DNA of 64,000 nucleotides from Flavobacterium alvei (GTDB lineage Bacteria; Bacteroidota; Bacteroidia; Flavobacteriales; Flavobacteriaceae), in the NCBI RefSeq assembly GCF_002920895.1, contig NZ_PQVG01000008.1:86237-150236 (forward strand), given 5' to 3'. Shown one piece after another: positions 41,802 through 50,463 of this stretch (the stretch's first letter is position 1; the number at the start of each line of letters is the position of its first letter). Below the pieces are notes generated by a model. The model did no database searches and was not told the origin of the DNA. It saw only the letters and a program-made list of their open reading frames with translations. Made by a program: the position numbers and the translations under genes.

Positions 41802-42467
41802 TTATATACGATTAACTTTTGGCCAAAAACATATGTTTTGTTGAAAGTTAATTTTATTTTTAATATAGGCTCCTAAATTGTAAAGCTCCATAAGCTTTAA
41901 TTTGTTATAATCACAAGGTATTTGTGCAATATCAATCAAGCTAATATCATTTGCAAATGATTTTTCTCCTAGCAAGTGTTCCAAGTGAGAATAAACAGTT
42001 TCTCTCAATCTTGGGCTGTCTTTGTAAACTATGTGATTTTTGATGTAAACTTTAATCCCTAATTCTAAAGGTTTGTTTTCAATTTTTAAAGCTTCAAAAT
42101 ACATTTCGCTTATTTTTAAAGAAATTCCATAGTTTTCTATTGGTTTGTCTGTGCCTTGCTGGTATTTAGAAAGATTTGTTTCTGGCTGAAGGAATGCCGT
42201 TATTTTCCAACGTTGTACAACTGGAGCATAATACACTAGTAGTTCTACTTCTTTGAAAAGATAGGGATTTCCATTTGCTGTAATGATTAGTTCTGCTCCT
42301 TTGTTTTTGTTTTTTATGATTAGATCTAAATCTTTGTTGTAGTGGTGTAGAATCGCAATTAATTTATCAAAATGAATTTTGAGTTCGTCGTTTGAGATTT
42401 CGTTTAATAATAGAAAAACAAAGTTATTTTGTTTGAAGTAATTCCAGAAGTTAGTTATTTGGTTCAT
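41802..42467 (-). CDS. Hypothetical protein of a mobile-element replication module
   Basis: 221 residues, soluble, no signal. The N-terminal NFWNYFKQNNFVFLLLNEIS and the central AELIITANGNPYLFKEVELL segment suggest an alpha/beta fold; family not recognised. Overlaps the upstream DnaC-like gene by four bases (ATGA), so it belongs to that unit. Convergent with the CBASS operon, 68 bp apart. Confidence 0.6.
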   Translation of the reverse strand: MNQITNFWNYFKQNNFVFLLLNEISNDELKIHFDKLIAILHHYNKDLDLIIKNKNKGAELIITANGNPYLFKEVELLVYYAPVVQRWKITAFLQPETNLSKYQQGTDKPIENYGISLKISEMYFEALKIENKPLELGIKVYIKNHIVYKDSPRLRETVYSHLEHLLGEKSFANDISLIDIAQIPCDYNKLKLMELYNLGAYIKNKINFQQNICFWPKVNRI

Positions 42468-43129
42468 CGTTTGTCTTTTATGTTTTTGTCATAGGCAATT
42501 AGATTAAACATTTCTCGCATTCTACTTCTAACCCGATTCCCATAAACATTCTCAATTTCACTTGCAGAAAGGTTTGTAGTTATATGCGTTTGGATTTTTT
42601 TACTTGTAAAAATATCATACCGGCTTAATAGAATTTCTGCCATTACGTTACATTCGTTTCCGTAATATTTTAGATTGTTTTCAGTTCCTAAATCATCGAA
42701 GCATATTGTTTTGGGTTCGGATTGATAGAGTTTGCCTTTACTGTATTTGTGGATGATTTCGTAGCCATCCTGGATAAATTCAAAGCTTATATCTCGACAC
42801 GGTTTTACGAAAAACTTATGTTCGGTTGGCGTTAAGTGTTTCATTAAATTCATTAGTGATGTTTTGCCACAGCCGATTGGTCCAGAAAGTAAAATTCCTT
42901 TGTTGAGATTAATGTTGTATTGAAAGCAAGTTGCTTCATCTTTTAGAAAATAAGCAATAAGTTTGTAAATTACGGGATGATCGTTTTCAAGGATTTTGAA
43001 ATGATTGCCGTATAATTCAATGCCTTTTTTCTCGAGCCAAACAATTATTTCAATGTAGCTATAATGGCTCTGAATAGTCTTTGTCTGTTCCTGTGTTGAG
43101 GTGTTTTGCTCTGTTGGATTGTGGTTCAT
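42464..43129 (-). CDS. DnaC/IstB-like ATPase
   Basis: 221 residues. Walker A GPIGCGKTS (about 79-87), Walker B TICFDDLG, and a C-terminal RVRSRMREMFNLI (the arginine-finger box of helicase loaders). Similar to DnaC-like proteins of Bacteroidetes mobile elements. It overlaps the upstream replication-protein gene by 71 bp in a different frame and is likely co-translated. It should load a helicase on element or host DNA. Confidence 0.85.
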   Translation of the reverse strand: MNHNPTEQNTSTQEQTKTIQSHYSYIEIIVWLEKKGIELYGNHFKILENDHPVIYKLIAYFLKDEATCFQYNINLNKGILLSGPIGCGKTSLMNLMKHLTPTEHKFFVKPCRDISFEFIQDGYEIIHKYSKGKLYQSEPKTICFDDLGTENNLKYYGNECNVMAEILLSRYDIFTSKKIQTHITTNLSASEIENVYGNRVRSRMREMFNLIAYDKNIKDKR

Positions 43130-43904
43130 TTGAAATGAATTTAGGTGCGTTTAATATCCAATTTTGTGCTGATGCTTGCCAATCGACCATCGGAGTTTTG
43201 CCGCCGACTAACCAACCATTACTGGAGAAGTAATTGAAAAACTTGATAGCTTCAATTTCCGGAAAGTGTTGTTCGAGAAAATAAGCTTTGACGTTTTCAA
43301 TTGTTGGCACATTCTCTTTTTCTTTTTTGGCGGAACTTTTTTCTTTTTCATCTGTACCAACATTTTTTAAAAATCCATCGTCATTTTCAATTTTTTTTGC
43401 TTGCTCGTCCAAGTTTACAATCTTTAAATCGTTTAAAATGTTTGGTATGTTTGTATTGTTTATATAAGATACTAGAGCTTGTTCAGTACCTGTTTCATTA
43501 CTTGTACCACTACCAGTATAAAGCTTGTTCACTACTTGTTCATTGACTTGTTCAAAAACAGGTTCATTTTTTGGTATTGTTATTTTTTCGCCTTTTGGAA
43601 TTGGTTTTAAATCATCCGAAAAATTGAATAGATACACGTGGCTTCCTTTAAATGGATTGTAGGATGGCTCATAGTTGATATAACCAAGAGAATGCAAGTT
43701 TCTCAAACACTTATGATAGGTTGCTTTGGAACTGATTTTGCTTATTCGCATTACCTCATCACGCGATATACTGATTGGGTTTTTGAACCGATTACAATTC
43801 CAGAATTGGAATAGTGCCACATACAGACTGACGTGAGTTGGATTGAGTGTTTTGTCAATTGCCACTTTCTCAAAAAATCCTGTTAGATGTTTTATATAAT
43901 TCAT
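43059..43904 (-). CDS. Winged-helix replication-initiation-type protein
   Basis: 281 residues. The N-terminal 110 residues form a winged helix (NPTHVSLYVALFQFWNCNRF, then DEVMRISKISSKATYHKCLR), followed by a low-complexity linker rich in Glu/Lys and Asn, and a C-terminal DnaD-like piece (VKAYFLEQHFPEIEAIKFFN, then DWQASAQNWILNAPKF). This order recalls plasmid/element replication initiators or primosome proteins. It is paired with the DnaC-like gene. Confidence 0.75.
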   Translation of the reverse strand: MNYIKHLTGFFEKVAIDKTLNPTHVSLYVALFQFWNCNRFKNPISISRDEVMRISKISSKATYHKCLRNLHSLGYINYEPSYNPFKGSHVYLFNFSDDLKPIPKGEKITIPKNEPVFEQVNEQVVNKLYTGSGTSNETGTEQALVSYINNTNIPNILNDLKIVNLDEQAKKIENDDGFLKNVGTDEKEKSSAKKEKENVPTIENVKAYFLEQHFPEIEAIKFFNYFSSNGWLVGGKTPMVDWQASAQNWILNAPKFISNEPQSNRAKHLNTGTDKDYSEPL

Positions 43905-43912
43905 CTTGGGGG

Positions 43913-44206
43913 TTATTTGCGATTGAATAAATTGGGGGCGGCTTCGACTTTGTTAGTTTCTAAAACTTTATCTAAATCGTTACTAGCATAATATAGAATA
44001 CCGCCTATTTTAGTATAAGTGATTGTTCCGTTTACTCGTAGATTTTGTAAAGTACCTGGGGAAATGTTTAACAGCTTTCTGACTTCGGAAGATTTAAGCC
44101 ATTGTTTTTGCTGTTGTGGTTTTGAATTAAATATTGCGTTTAAATCAGAAAGAAGAAGTGTACGGAATTCGTTCAAATCTTCGCGAGTAATAACTTCGAT
44201 TGCCAT
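43913..44206 (-). CDS. Excisionase-like helix-turn-helix protein
   Basis: 97 residues from the ATG at 44204-44206 (MAIEVITREDLNEF); a start at 44236 is also possible. The C-terminal domain WLKSSEVRKLLNISPGTLQN, then LRVNGTITYTKIGGILYY, is a MerR/Xis-type winged helix (HTH_17). The long N-terminal helix is common in Bacteroidetes conjugative transposons, where such proteins control excision. Directly upstream of the replication module. Confidence 0.85.
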   Translation of the reverse strand: MAIEVITREDLNEFRTLLLSDLNAIFNSKPQQQKQWLKSSEVRKLLNISPGTLQNLRVNGTITYTKIGGILYYASNDLDKVLETNKVEAAPNLFNRK

Positions 44207-44369
44207 AACGTGAGGTTTTAAATTGTTATGGAACAAATTTGTGGGTTTTGATTGGTTTTAAATCACAAGTCAATCACAAGTTGTGAAAGATTTTACTTAA
44301 AACCCAACGAAATTACCATCTTGCACTCATTCGATAGAAAGTTGTCAAGATAATGATGCATTATTTTAA

Positions 44370-45215
44370 TTATTCTTCATCAGCTTCATCCATTCGCTTA
44401 AGGAGTGTTTCTTTGAGCGTATCTAAAAATTTTGTTCTCCCAGATTTTCTAGCTCGAATTTCAAGGAATACTCTATTAAATTGACCTAAATCTATATTGA
44501 AAGTGTATTCAAAAAAGCTAACAAATTCTTTTAAATCAGATACTCCATTATTGAGTGTAGCTTGTGAATGTAAAGCGTACAAAAGTTCTATTAATGCGAC
44601 TTTAGAGGCTGTCCATTTTTGTGTCGACTTGTGATTGACTTGTGATTTTTCTTTAATTCCTTTGTTGTTAATTTCTAGTAGTTTGCTTTCGATATACACT
44701 TGAACCAGATCGTGAGCCAATATTTTCGCCACTTTAAAGTCGTGGGAAGTAGCAAAATTATGATCAGCTTCGAAAATGAAACTATCAATTGTTAGTTTTA
44801 TATCAAAATTGCCTCGAACAAAGTATTTATAATCTAAATAATTATTTCCCGTTCTGTAATATCCATAGAAGTCTAGATTATTATCAAAATATCTTTTTAG
44901 TTTGTCCAATTCGTTATTGAGGTATTTTTTCATTACACGTTCGCCACCATAAGGTTTTTTGGTTTCGATTTTGTAAATTATATTGTAAAAGATGAACTTT
45001 GAAGTAAACTTAGGTTTTACATTTTTGAAAAAATCTATTTCCTGTTCTTGGTTTTTGATGTTTTCTTTAAGAAATAATGTTTTAAGTTTTTGAACTGATT
45101 TGATCGTAATTTCGATTGCTTTTTCACATCGTTTGATAGTGTCATCAATTTCTAAATCTATGAAGTTGAGTTGTTCGTTTAGGTCTAAAAGTAGCTGGTT
45201 TATTTTTGAGTTCAA
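44370..45215 (-). CDS. rteC: RteC-like protein
   Basis: 281 residues. The central ERVMKKYLNNELDKLKRYFD, FYGYYRTGNNYLDYKYF and the C-terminal WTASKVALIELLYALHSQ with the final FNIDLGQFNRVFLEIRARK match the RteC family, which activates excision genes of CTnDOT-type conjugative transposons. Together with the excisionase-like and replication genes it shows that the island derives from such an element, although no integrase or transfer genes remain in the window. Confidence 0.88.
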   Translation of the reverse strand: MNSKINQLLLDLNEQLNFIDLEIDDTIKRCEKAIEITIKSVQKLKTLFLKENIKNQEQEIDFFKNVKPKFTSKFIFYNIIYKIETKKPYGGERVMKKYLNNELDKLKRYFDNNLDFYGYYRTGNNYLDYKYFVRGNFDIKLTIDSFIFEADHNFATSHDFKVAKILAHDLVQVYIESKLLEINNKGIKEKSQVNHKSTQKWTASKVALIELLYALHSQATLNNGVSDLKEFVSFFEYTFNIDLGQFNRVFLEIRARKSGRTKFLDTLKETLLKRMDEADEE

Positions 45216-45275
45216 TTTTTGGATTTAAATTAATTGATAGGGGACTTTACTAAATGGTTAATTTTATTAACGTTT

Positions 45276-45380
45276 TTTAAATTGATTTTGCGATTTTTTC
45301 CATAATAGAATGATCTGTTTCAAATTTGCAAATCGCATCATATTGAGGTTTTAATTCTGAAAACAGAAAGTATTTAATAT
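45276..45380. repeat. Direct repeat, copy 1: duplicated 3' end of the 46006-47250 gene
   Basis: 105 bp that align without gaps, with about ten differences, to 46005-46109. It contains the last about 34 codons of the nuclease-like gene and stands alone here as a fragment. With copy 2 it brackets merC. Confidence 0.9.
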
Positions 45381-45403
45381 ATATTCAGTTTATTAAGGTG
45401 ATA

Positions 45404-46003
45404 TTAACAACAACTTTCACCAGTCTGTATTGATGGACATTTTACAGTACCATAACTACAATAAACACAACAATCACCTTGTTTGGGTTTTAATATGACC
45501 TTACAATTTTCGCATTCATAAAAGAATTGACAAGCATCGGTAGGCATTATTTCGTCTTTTTTATGTTCGCAATTTGGGCAAGTTAAAGTTGATTTTAGTT
45601 CTACTGACTTACCATTGTAGATTGCACAAGTGTTACAAGTACCATACAATTTATTTCTGTAATAATTTACTCCAGTTGCAATCAATACCCCAAACATACC
45701 TATGTAAATAAAATAAGGGTTGCTGTTAAAATAGTATTCGTAATAAATTAATAGAACTGATGGTACCGCTATTAATAAAGGATAAACACTACGATGTTTG
45801 CAATAAGAAATGATTAAGCCAGCAATTGAGACTAAGATCATTGCCTGAAATATCCACATTGTCCATCCATCAAACAATTCGAAACTACCCAATCCCAAAG
45901 CAGAAGCTACGAATGCAAAAAGGGGAAAACAACAAGGGGAGAATAATGCTGTGAAGAAAAGTCCAAGTGTACCTAATTTATCCATATTATTATTTAATTT
46001 CAT
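45404..46003 (-). CDS. merC: MerC-type membrane protein with Cys-rich tail
   Basis: About 199 residues from the ATG at 46001-46003 (MKLNNNMDKLG; MDKLG at 45985 is an alternative). A longer frame to 46060 exists only because it runs back into the duplicated gene end. Four hydrophobic helices; the first carries FSPCCFPLFAF, the Cys pair of MerC mercury importers. The C-terminal part has several Cys pairs (TCNTCA, TCPNCEH, CENCK and GDCCVYCSYG), a GDCCxYC tail of metal-binding type. Probably moves Hg or another thiophilic metal across the inner membrane. Confidence 0.82.
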   Translation of the reverse strand: MKLNNNMDKLGTLGLFFTALFSPCCFPLFAFVASALGLGSFELFDGWTMWIFQAMILVSIAGLIISYCKHRSVYPLLIAVPSVLLIYYEYYFNSNPYFIYIGMFGVLIATGVNYYRNKLYGTCNTCAIYNGKSVELKSTLTCPNCEHKKDEIMPTDACQFFYECENCKVILKPKQGDCCVYCSYGTVKCPSIQTGESCC

Positions 46004-46004
46004 C

Positions 46005-46109
46005 TTTAAATTGATTTTGCGATTTTTTCCATAATAGAATGGTCTGTTCCAAATTTGCAAATCGCATCACAATTGGCTCTTAATTCTGAAAACAGAATGT
46101 ATTTGATAT
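46005..46109. repeat. Direct repeat, copy 2 (within the intact gene end)
   Basis: This is the genuine 3' end of the minus-strand gene ending at 46006. The interval from copy 1 to copy 2 is 729 bp and holds exactly merC. Confidence 0.9.
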
Positions 46110-47250
46110 TCATTTTTGAGTTTTTTATAACTGGTCGGTTGAGTTGTTGGATAACGTCTTTCTCTCGACTGTCTGGAATGATTATATAAAAAACTTCTTC
46201 GCCGTTAGAAATACTAAAATATAAATCAGATAATCGTAGTATTCCTGAATAAATACTGGTGCTTTTTTCGACTTCAAATGCTCCGATGATTTTGTTAGTT
46301 CCTTTTTGAAACCATAACACATCGATCAGTTTTATGGTGTTTTGTGTGTCTTTATCAGTTGGAAGTTCTGGAAATTTATTTATTGATATAAATGAGAAAC
46401 TTTGTCCGCCAAACGATTTGCTTTTGTCATTAGTTGCTGGTGTAACATCAAAACCCAATGAAGCTCCAATTTTAAGTAAATGGTATTGCATTTCATTATG
46501 AAGATTTTCTGCTAATTTCTCTTCCTGGATTTCTTTTTGTCGTTTTAAGATGTTTTTTTCAAACTTATTGCGTTCTTCTTCGCTTAAATATTCATCGTTA
46601 CCAATAAGCATTTTTTGTGTTCCTATTTCAAAGCATAATCCTGCAATAGCTCCTAAATCATTTGATAATTCGGATTTATGTTTACTGTTAGTTTCTATTA
46701 AAGTTTCCCTGATTTTTAAATATTCTGTCCAACTTCCAAGTTTCTTTTTATCCTTGAATAGAAAATTAAACCCATTAAGTATTGCCGTATTGAATGGCGG
46801 AAACCAAGTTGGATGCAAGAAATATAAAATACTGGCCACGGCTGGGCCAAGACCTTTTATTTTGAGTTCGTCCAGTTTTACAATTTCTTTTACTACTTGT
46901 TCCTCTGTTTTGGCATTAATACAGTTTTCGAGAAATTGACCAAAAGCAATTTTATTGTTTTGGTTTTCGTAAATATCTGGAATTCTTAATTTTGGTTTCC
47001 AATAAAAAGGATGCGCTACGCCTACAAATATTTGTTTTTGTTCTGCGATACAACTCAATACAAATTCTAAACTGCTTCCTTTAAAATCGTTTGGAAAAGT
47101 TTTGTTTTTGATATCGTCTATCACTTGCAAAACGCCACGACGAATAGTCCGAAATGCTTTTAATCGTTGGTCATTATCAAGAAACCAAGTAGTATAAACA
47201 CTTTCGGCATCGGTTTTGTATTGTTGGATTATTTGAGTAAGGTTGTTCAT
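46006..47250 (-). CDS. Putative HhH-PD-(D/E)xK nuclease
   Basis: 414 residues. Residues 129-147 (LKIKGLGPAVASILYFLHP) form a helix-hairpin-helix with a glycosylase-like look, followed by WFPPFNTAILNGFNFLF. The C-terminal part has NEMQYHLLKIGASLGFDV (Glu253), LIDVLWFQKG (Asp310) and GAFEVEKST (Glu326, Lys329), which fits a PD-(D/E)xK nuclease core. No named family recognised. It may be a restriction-like or repair enzyme acting alone. Its 3' end has been duplicated around merC. Confidence 0.6.
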   Translation of the reverse strand: MNNLTQIIQQYKTDAESVYTTWFLDNDQRLKAFRTIRRGVLQVIDDIKNKTFPNDFKGSSLEFVLSCIAEQKQIFVGVAHPFYWKPKLRIPDIYENQNNKIAFGQFLENCINAKTEEQVVKEIVKLDELKIKGLGPAVASILYFLHPTWFPPFNTAILNGFNFLFKDKKKLGSWTEYLKIRETLIETNSKHKSELSNDLGAIAGLCFEIGTQKMLIGNDEYLSEEERNKFEKNILKRQKEIQEEKLAENLHNEMQYHLLKIGASLGFDVTPATNDKSKSFGGQSFSFISINKFPELPTDKDTQNTIKLIDVLWFQKGTNKIIGAFEVEKSTSIYSGILRLSDLYFSISNGEEVFYIIIPDSREKDVIQQLNRPVIKNSKMNIKYILFSELRANCDAICKFGTDHSIMEKIAKSI

Positions 47251-47316
47251 TTTTTATACAGCTATAACTTATTTCTTATTCGCTTACAATTAACAGATAG
47301 TCGTTTTATATTATAA

Positions 47317-47350
47317 AATAAATGGTTCGTCCTAAAACGAACCATTTATT
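47317..47350 (-). terminator. Hairpin after the beta-flower gene
   Basis: A perfect 14-bp stem (47317-47330 with 47337-47350), 6-nt loop, just beyond the stop at 47357; a short T-rich run (TATTTTATAA) follows on the minus strand. Confidence 0.7.
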
Positions 47351-47356
47351 AAAAAA

Positions 47357-47833
47357 TTAATTTTTAGATTTTTCCTCATTCATCTTTTTCTCCAACAATA
47401 AGCAATGGGCGGCACACGCGTGGAGTTTGTAATTTTTATGTACGCTACCGACATTATGACCTTTTGCATCCAGTATTTCGCATTTTTCTTCTTGTGTTTT
47501 TCCAATATTAACCACGTTTTCACCTTTAATGTTGTAGTACGAACCATTCTTTTTAGCCATACCCATCTTTTTTCCATTAGAATCAATAACATTCCCATTT
47601 CCATCAATAAAATAGATGGTCTTACCTTGGTTGTCTTTCACGATATTGTCTTTGGTAATAAATCCTAATTTGTTCCAACCGTGATCGTGAATTTCACCCT
47701 TTTTATTGATATAAATTTTTTCAGAAGGGGTGGAGTCAGGTTTAGTTTGTGCATTGGCACTTAACGAGATTACCATTAAAAACATTGTTAGTAATGAAAC
47801 TGTTTTTGTCGAAATTAATCTTTGAATTTTCAT
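47357..47833 (-). CDS. Secreted beta-flower-repeat protein
   Basis: 158 residues. A signal peptide (TMFLMVISLSANAQ) is followed by five short repeats built on GxxxDxxGxxxG (KKGEIHDHGWNKLGFI, NGNVIDSNGKKMGMA, LDAKGHNVGSVH), the five-fold beta-flower pattern, and a C-terminal Cys/His pair (HACAAHCLLLEKK) that could bind metal. Last gene of the metal-resistance region and at its border with the island. Confidence 0.72.
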   Translation of the reverse strand: MKIQRLISTKTVSLLTMFLMVISLSANAQTKPDSTPSEKIYINKKGEIHDHGWNKLGFITKDNIVKDNQGKTIYFIDGNGNVIDSNGKKMGMAKKNGSYYNIKGENVVNIGKTQEEKCEILDAKGHNVGSVHKNYKLHACAAHCLLLEKKMNEEKSKN

Positions 47834-47993
47834 AATAAATTGTATTTAATTATTCTTCAGTTCCGCTGTTGCTCGGTCTTCAGTATCGCTGTTGCTCGAT
47901 TTTAAATTATAAAATTTTTATTTTCTCAATATTAAAGGATTTACAATCAAAGAAACCAGATACGCTAAGTATTTCGTTTGCTAGTTTTAGGTA

Positions 47994-49214
47994 TCACATC
48001 TTCATTCCCTCCATTGGATTACTGCCTTTTCTAAAAATGTACTCGCTATTTATACCATAAGCACCAGTAATCACGACTTTTTTCGTACTGTCTATTTCAG
48101 ATTTGATTTCTATCATTCCATTGGTTTCTATTCCTGTTTCGACCATTAGGTTTTCAAATACTCCAGGTCTTTTTTCTACCCAAATATAGGAAGCGTTTTC
48201 TTCCCTGATAACTGCATCAACAGGGATATACAATCCTTTCAGATTAGATTGTGTTAATTTTGCCATTGCTTGCATCCCGGGTTTTAATTGCAAATTTGGA
48301 TTTGGTATTTCCAATCGAATTAAAAGCAGCCGAGTATCAGGATTTATTTCGGGATTGATAAAAGAGACTTGTGCATTTATGGTTTTCTCAGGAAAATCGG
48401 TAAATGTGATTTGGGCTTTTTGTCCTATTTTTAGATTTTTAGCATAGTTTACGTTTACCTGTGTTTCTAACCAAAGACTGTTTAAATCTGCCAATTTGAT
48501 AATGGGAGAACCTTCCATTGCATAACTGCCTTCTGTGGTGCTTATTTCAGATAGTGTTCCACTAGCGGTGCTATAAAAAAGGGTATAAGGAGATACCTCC
48601 TTATTGGTTTTTAGGCTTTCAATTTGGGCATTGGATAGACCAAAGAACAACAGTTTTTGTTTTGCTGCATTGAGCATATTTCGGGCATTCTTTCCAAAAT
48701 CGCCAGGCATTGCCAGTTGTTTGTATGCCGTGAAATAATCCTGTTTGGCAATGGCAATATCTTCACTATACAATTGATATACGGCTTGGTTTTTAGCCAC
48801 ATAATCTCCAACGGTTTTGAAGTACAACTTTTCAATTCGCCCCATTGCTCTTACAGAAATGGTTTTAATTTTCTCTTGATTAATGGTCAAGACTCCCGTA
48901 TAATTTTGCTCTAAACTGCTTTGAGTTTCTGAAATAGTTTGGGTAGTGATATTTCCCAGTTGTATTTGCTGTTTACTCAAACTTATTTCATTAGCCTCTG
49001 TGTCATCTTGTTTTATAGGGGTTAACTCCATATGACAAATGGGGCATTTTCCCGGTTTATCTTCCTTAACTTGTGGATCCATAGAACAAGTGTAAAATGT
49101 TGTTGCTGCACTCTTATTGTGTTTGCTATGGTCTTCTTTGTTTTTAGAATTACAAGCTATCATTACCACAAATAGTATTGATAGTAAACCTATTGTTTTT
49201 ATTGTCTTCATCAT
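47994..49214 (-). CDS. RND periplasmic adaptor, CusB-like (second copy)
   Basis: 406 residues. Lipoprotein-type signal (VVMIAC), then a heavy-metal-binding YHS-like segment (FYTCSMDPQVKEDKPGKCP, then ICHMELTPI), followed by the coiled hairpin and barrel domains of membrane fusion proteins (GRIEKLYFKTVGDYVAKNQA, then IKLADLNSLWLETQVNVNYA). It bridges the inner-membrane pump to the outer-membrane channel and hands over Cu/Ag. Starts in overlap with the stop of the first adaptor; two adaptors in tandem is unusual. Confidence 0.88.
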   Translation of the reverse strand: MMKTIKTIGLLSILFVVMIACNSKNKEDHSKHNKSAATTFYTCSMDPQVKEDKPGKCPICHMELTPIKQDDTEANEISLSKQQIQLGNITTQTISETQSSLEQNYTGVLTINQEKIKTISVRAMGRIEKLYFKTVGDYVAKNQAVYQLYSEDIAIAKQDYFTAYKQLAMPGDFGKNARNMLNAAKQKLLFFGLSNAQIESLKTNKEVSPYTLFYSTASGTLSEISTTEGSYAMEGSPIIKLADLNSLWLETQVNVNYAKNLKIGQKAQITFTDFPEKTINAQVSFINPEINPDTRLLLIRLEIPNPNLQLKPGMQAMAKLTQSNLKGLYIPVDAVIREENASYIWVEKRPGVFENLMVETGIETNGMIEIKSEIDSTKKVVITGAYGINSEYIFRKGSNPMEGMKM

Positions 49215-50461
49215 TATTCGGTTTTAATAAAGCTTTCGCTGTCAATTAAATATTGTGCGTTTTTGGCAATGGTGTCTTTTACTGAAATACCCTCCATAAT
49301 TTGAACAAAATTATCCATTTCAATTCCTGTTTTTATGGAGGAAGCCTTAAAGCCATTCTTTATTTTTAAGAAAACTATTTTCTTGTTTCCAATGCTTACC
49401 ATTGACTCTTTTTGTATCCAAATTCCATTTACTGGATTTGTTTTCACAACTCCTTGCAATCGTAAACCAATTGGTAATTTCAATTTGTTGTTGTTTAAAT
49501 AAACTCGAATTCTATTGGTTTTGTCAGCTGTATTTAATTGTGTTTCGATAAAATTTATTTTTGCATCCATAAATTCATCTTTGTCTAGTTCGGTAGTAAT
49601 TTTGATAGATTGATTGGCTTTGACAAGACTATTGTATCCTTGGATAACATTGAATATTCCCCAGACTTTATCCGTATTTAAAAGTTTAAAAATGACTTCT
49701 CCCTTTTTTATATAATCTCCTTCCTTGACATTCAAAACTTCAGTGTTGCTACTTGAACTTTGCATAACAACATTAGTTGTGTTATCCATCGTTTCTGTTC
49801 CTTCAATAATCCCGGAAGCGGGACTGTAAATTGAAATTTCAGGATTTACTTTTTTGGAAGTGGTCAAAGTATTTATTTGATTCTGGGTCATTCCATAAAG
49901 CAACAATTTTTGTTTGGATGCATTAATAATCGAAGGATTTTCAACATCATTAGTAATCATATAAATGAAGTTTTGTTGTTCTGTCAGTAATTCCGGGCTG
50001 TATAAATCAAATAGCTTTTGTCCTTTATTAACTTTTTGGTATTTATAATTGACATACATTCGTTCGATTCTTCCGCTCATTCGAGCTGCAATGTTTACAT
50101 ATGAATTGGGATCATACCCCACAATTCCCGGTAGATTTATTTCACTGCTTAAGGTGGAGTCTATTGCCGTTGTCGTTTGATAATTACCTACTATAAAATT
50201 GTCGGTAGGTTTTATAAGATTGTCGATTGAATTGTCGTCAACGGAATTGTTTTCTGTTACTTTTTTTACTAAAGTCATACTGCAAATGGGACAATTTCCG
50301 GGTTTATCTCTAATGATTTCCGGGTGCATCGAACAAGTGTAAACCTCGTTTTGATGTTCCATTTCTGAATGATTGTCTGATTTTTTGGCAAAGAAATAGA
50401 TTGCAATTCCGATAATGGCAATTGCAGTAAAAGCCAAACCATATTTTATATACTTGTTCAT
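49214..50461 (-). CDS. cusB: RND periplasmic adaptor, CusB-like (first copy)
   Basis: 415 residues. One N-terminal membrane helix, then a heavy-metal-binding segment (VYTCSMHPEIIRDKPGNCP, then ICSMTLVKKV) and adaptor domains (GRIERMYVNYKYQKVNKGQK; FKLLNTDKVWGIFNVIQGYN). It shares the overall layout with the following gene but differs clearly in sequence, so it is an old duplication or a distinct partner. Three bases after the outer-membrane factor gene. Confidence 0.88.
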   Translation of the reverse strand: MNKYIKYGLAFTAIAIIGIAIYFFAKKSDNHSEMEHQNEVYTCSMHPEIIRDKPGNCPICSMTLVKKVTENNSVDDNSIDNLIKPTDNFIVGNYQTTTAIDSTLSSEINLPGIVGYDPNSYVNIAARMSGRIERMYVNYKYQKVNKGQKLFDLYSPELLTEQQNFIYMITNDVENPSIINASKQKLLLYGMTQNQINTLTTSKKVNPEISIYSPASGIIEGTETMDNTTNVVMQSSSSNTEVLNVKEGDYIKKGEVIFKLLNTDKVWGIFNVIQGYNSLVKANQSIKITTELDKDEFMDAKINFIETQLNTADKTNRIRVYLNNNKLKLPIGLRLQGVVKTNPVNGIWIQKESMVSIGNKKIVFLKIKNGFKASSIKTGIEMDNFVQIMEGISVKDTIAKNAQYLIDSESFIKTE

Positions 50462-50463
50462 AA

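Noticed and set aside
46004..46060. Longer MerC N-terminus starting at 46060
   Set aside because: Those codons lie in the 3' end of the upstream gene (the duplicated segment); a normal MerC start is at 46003.
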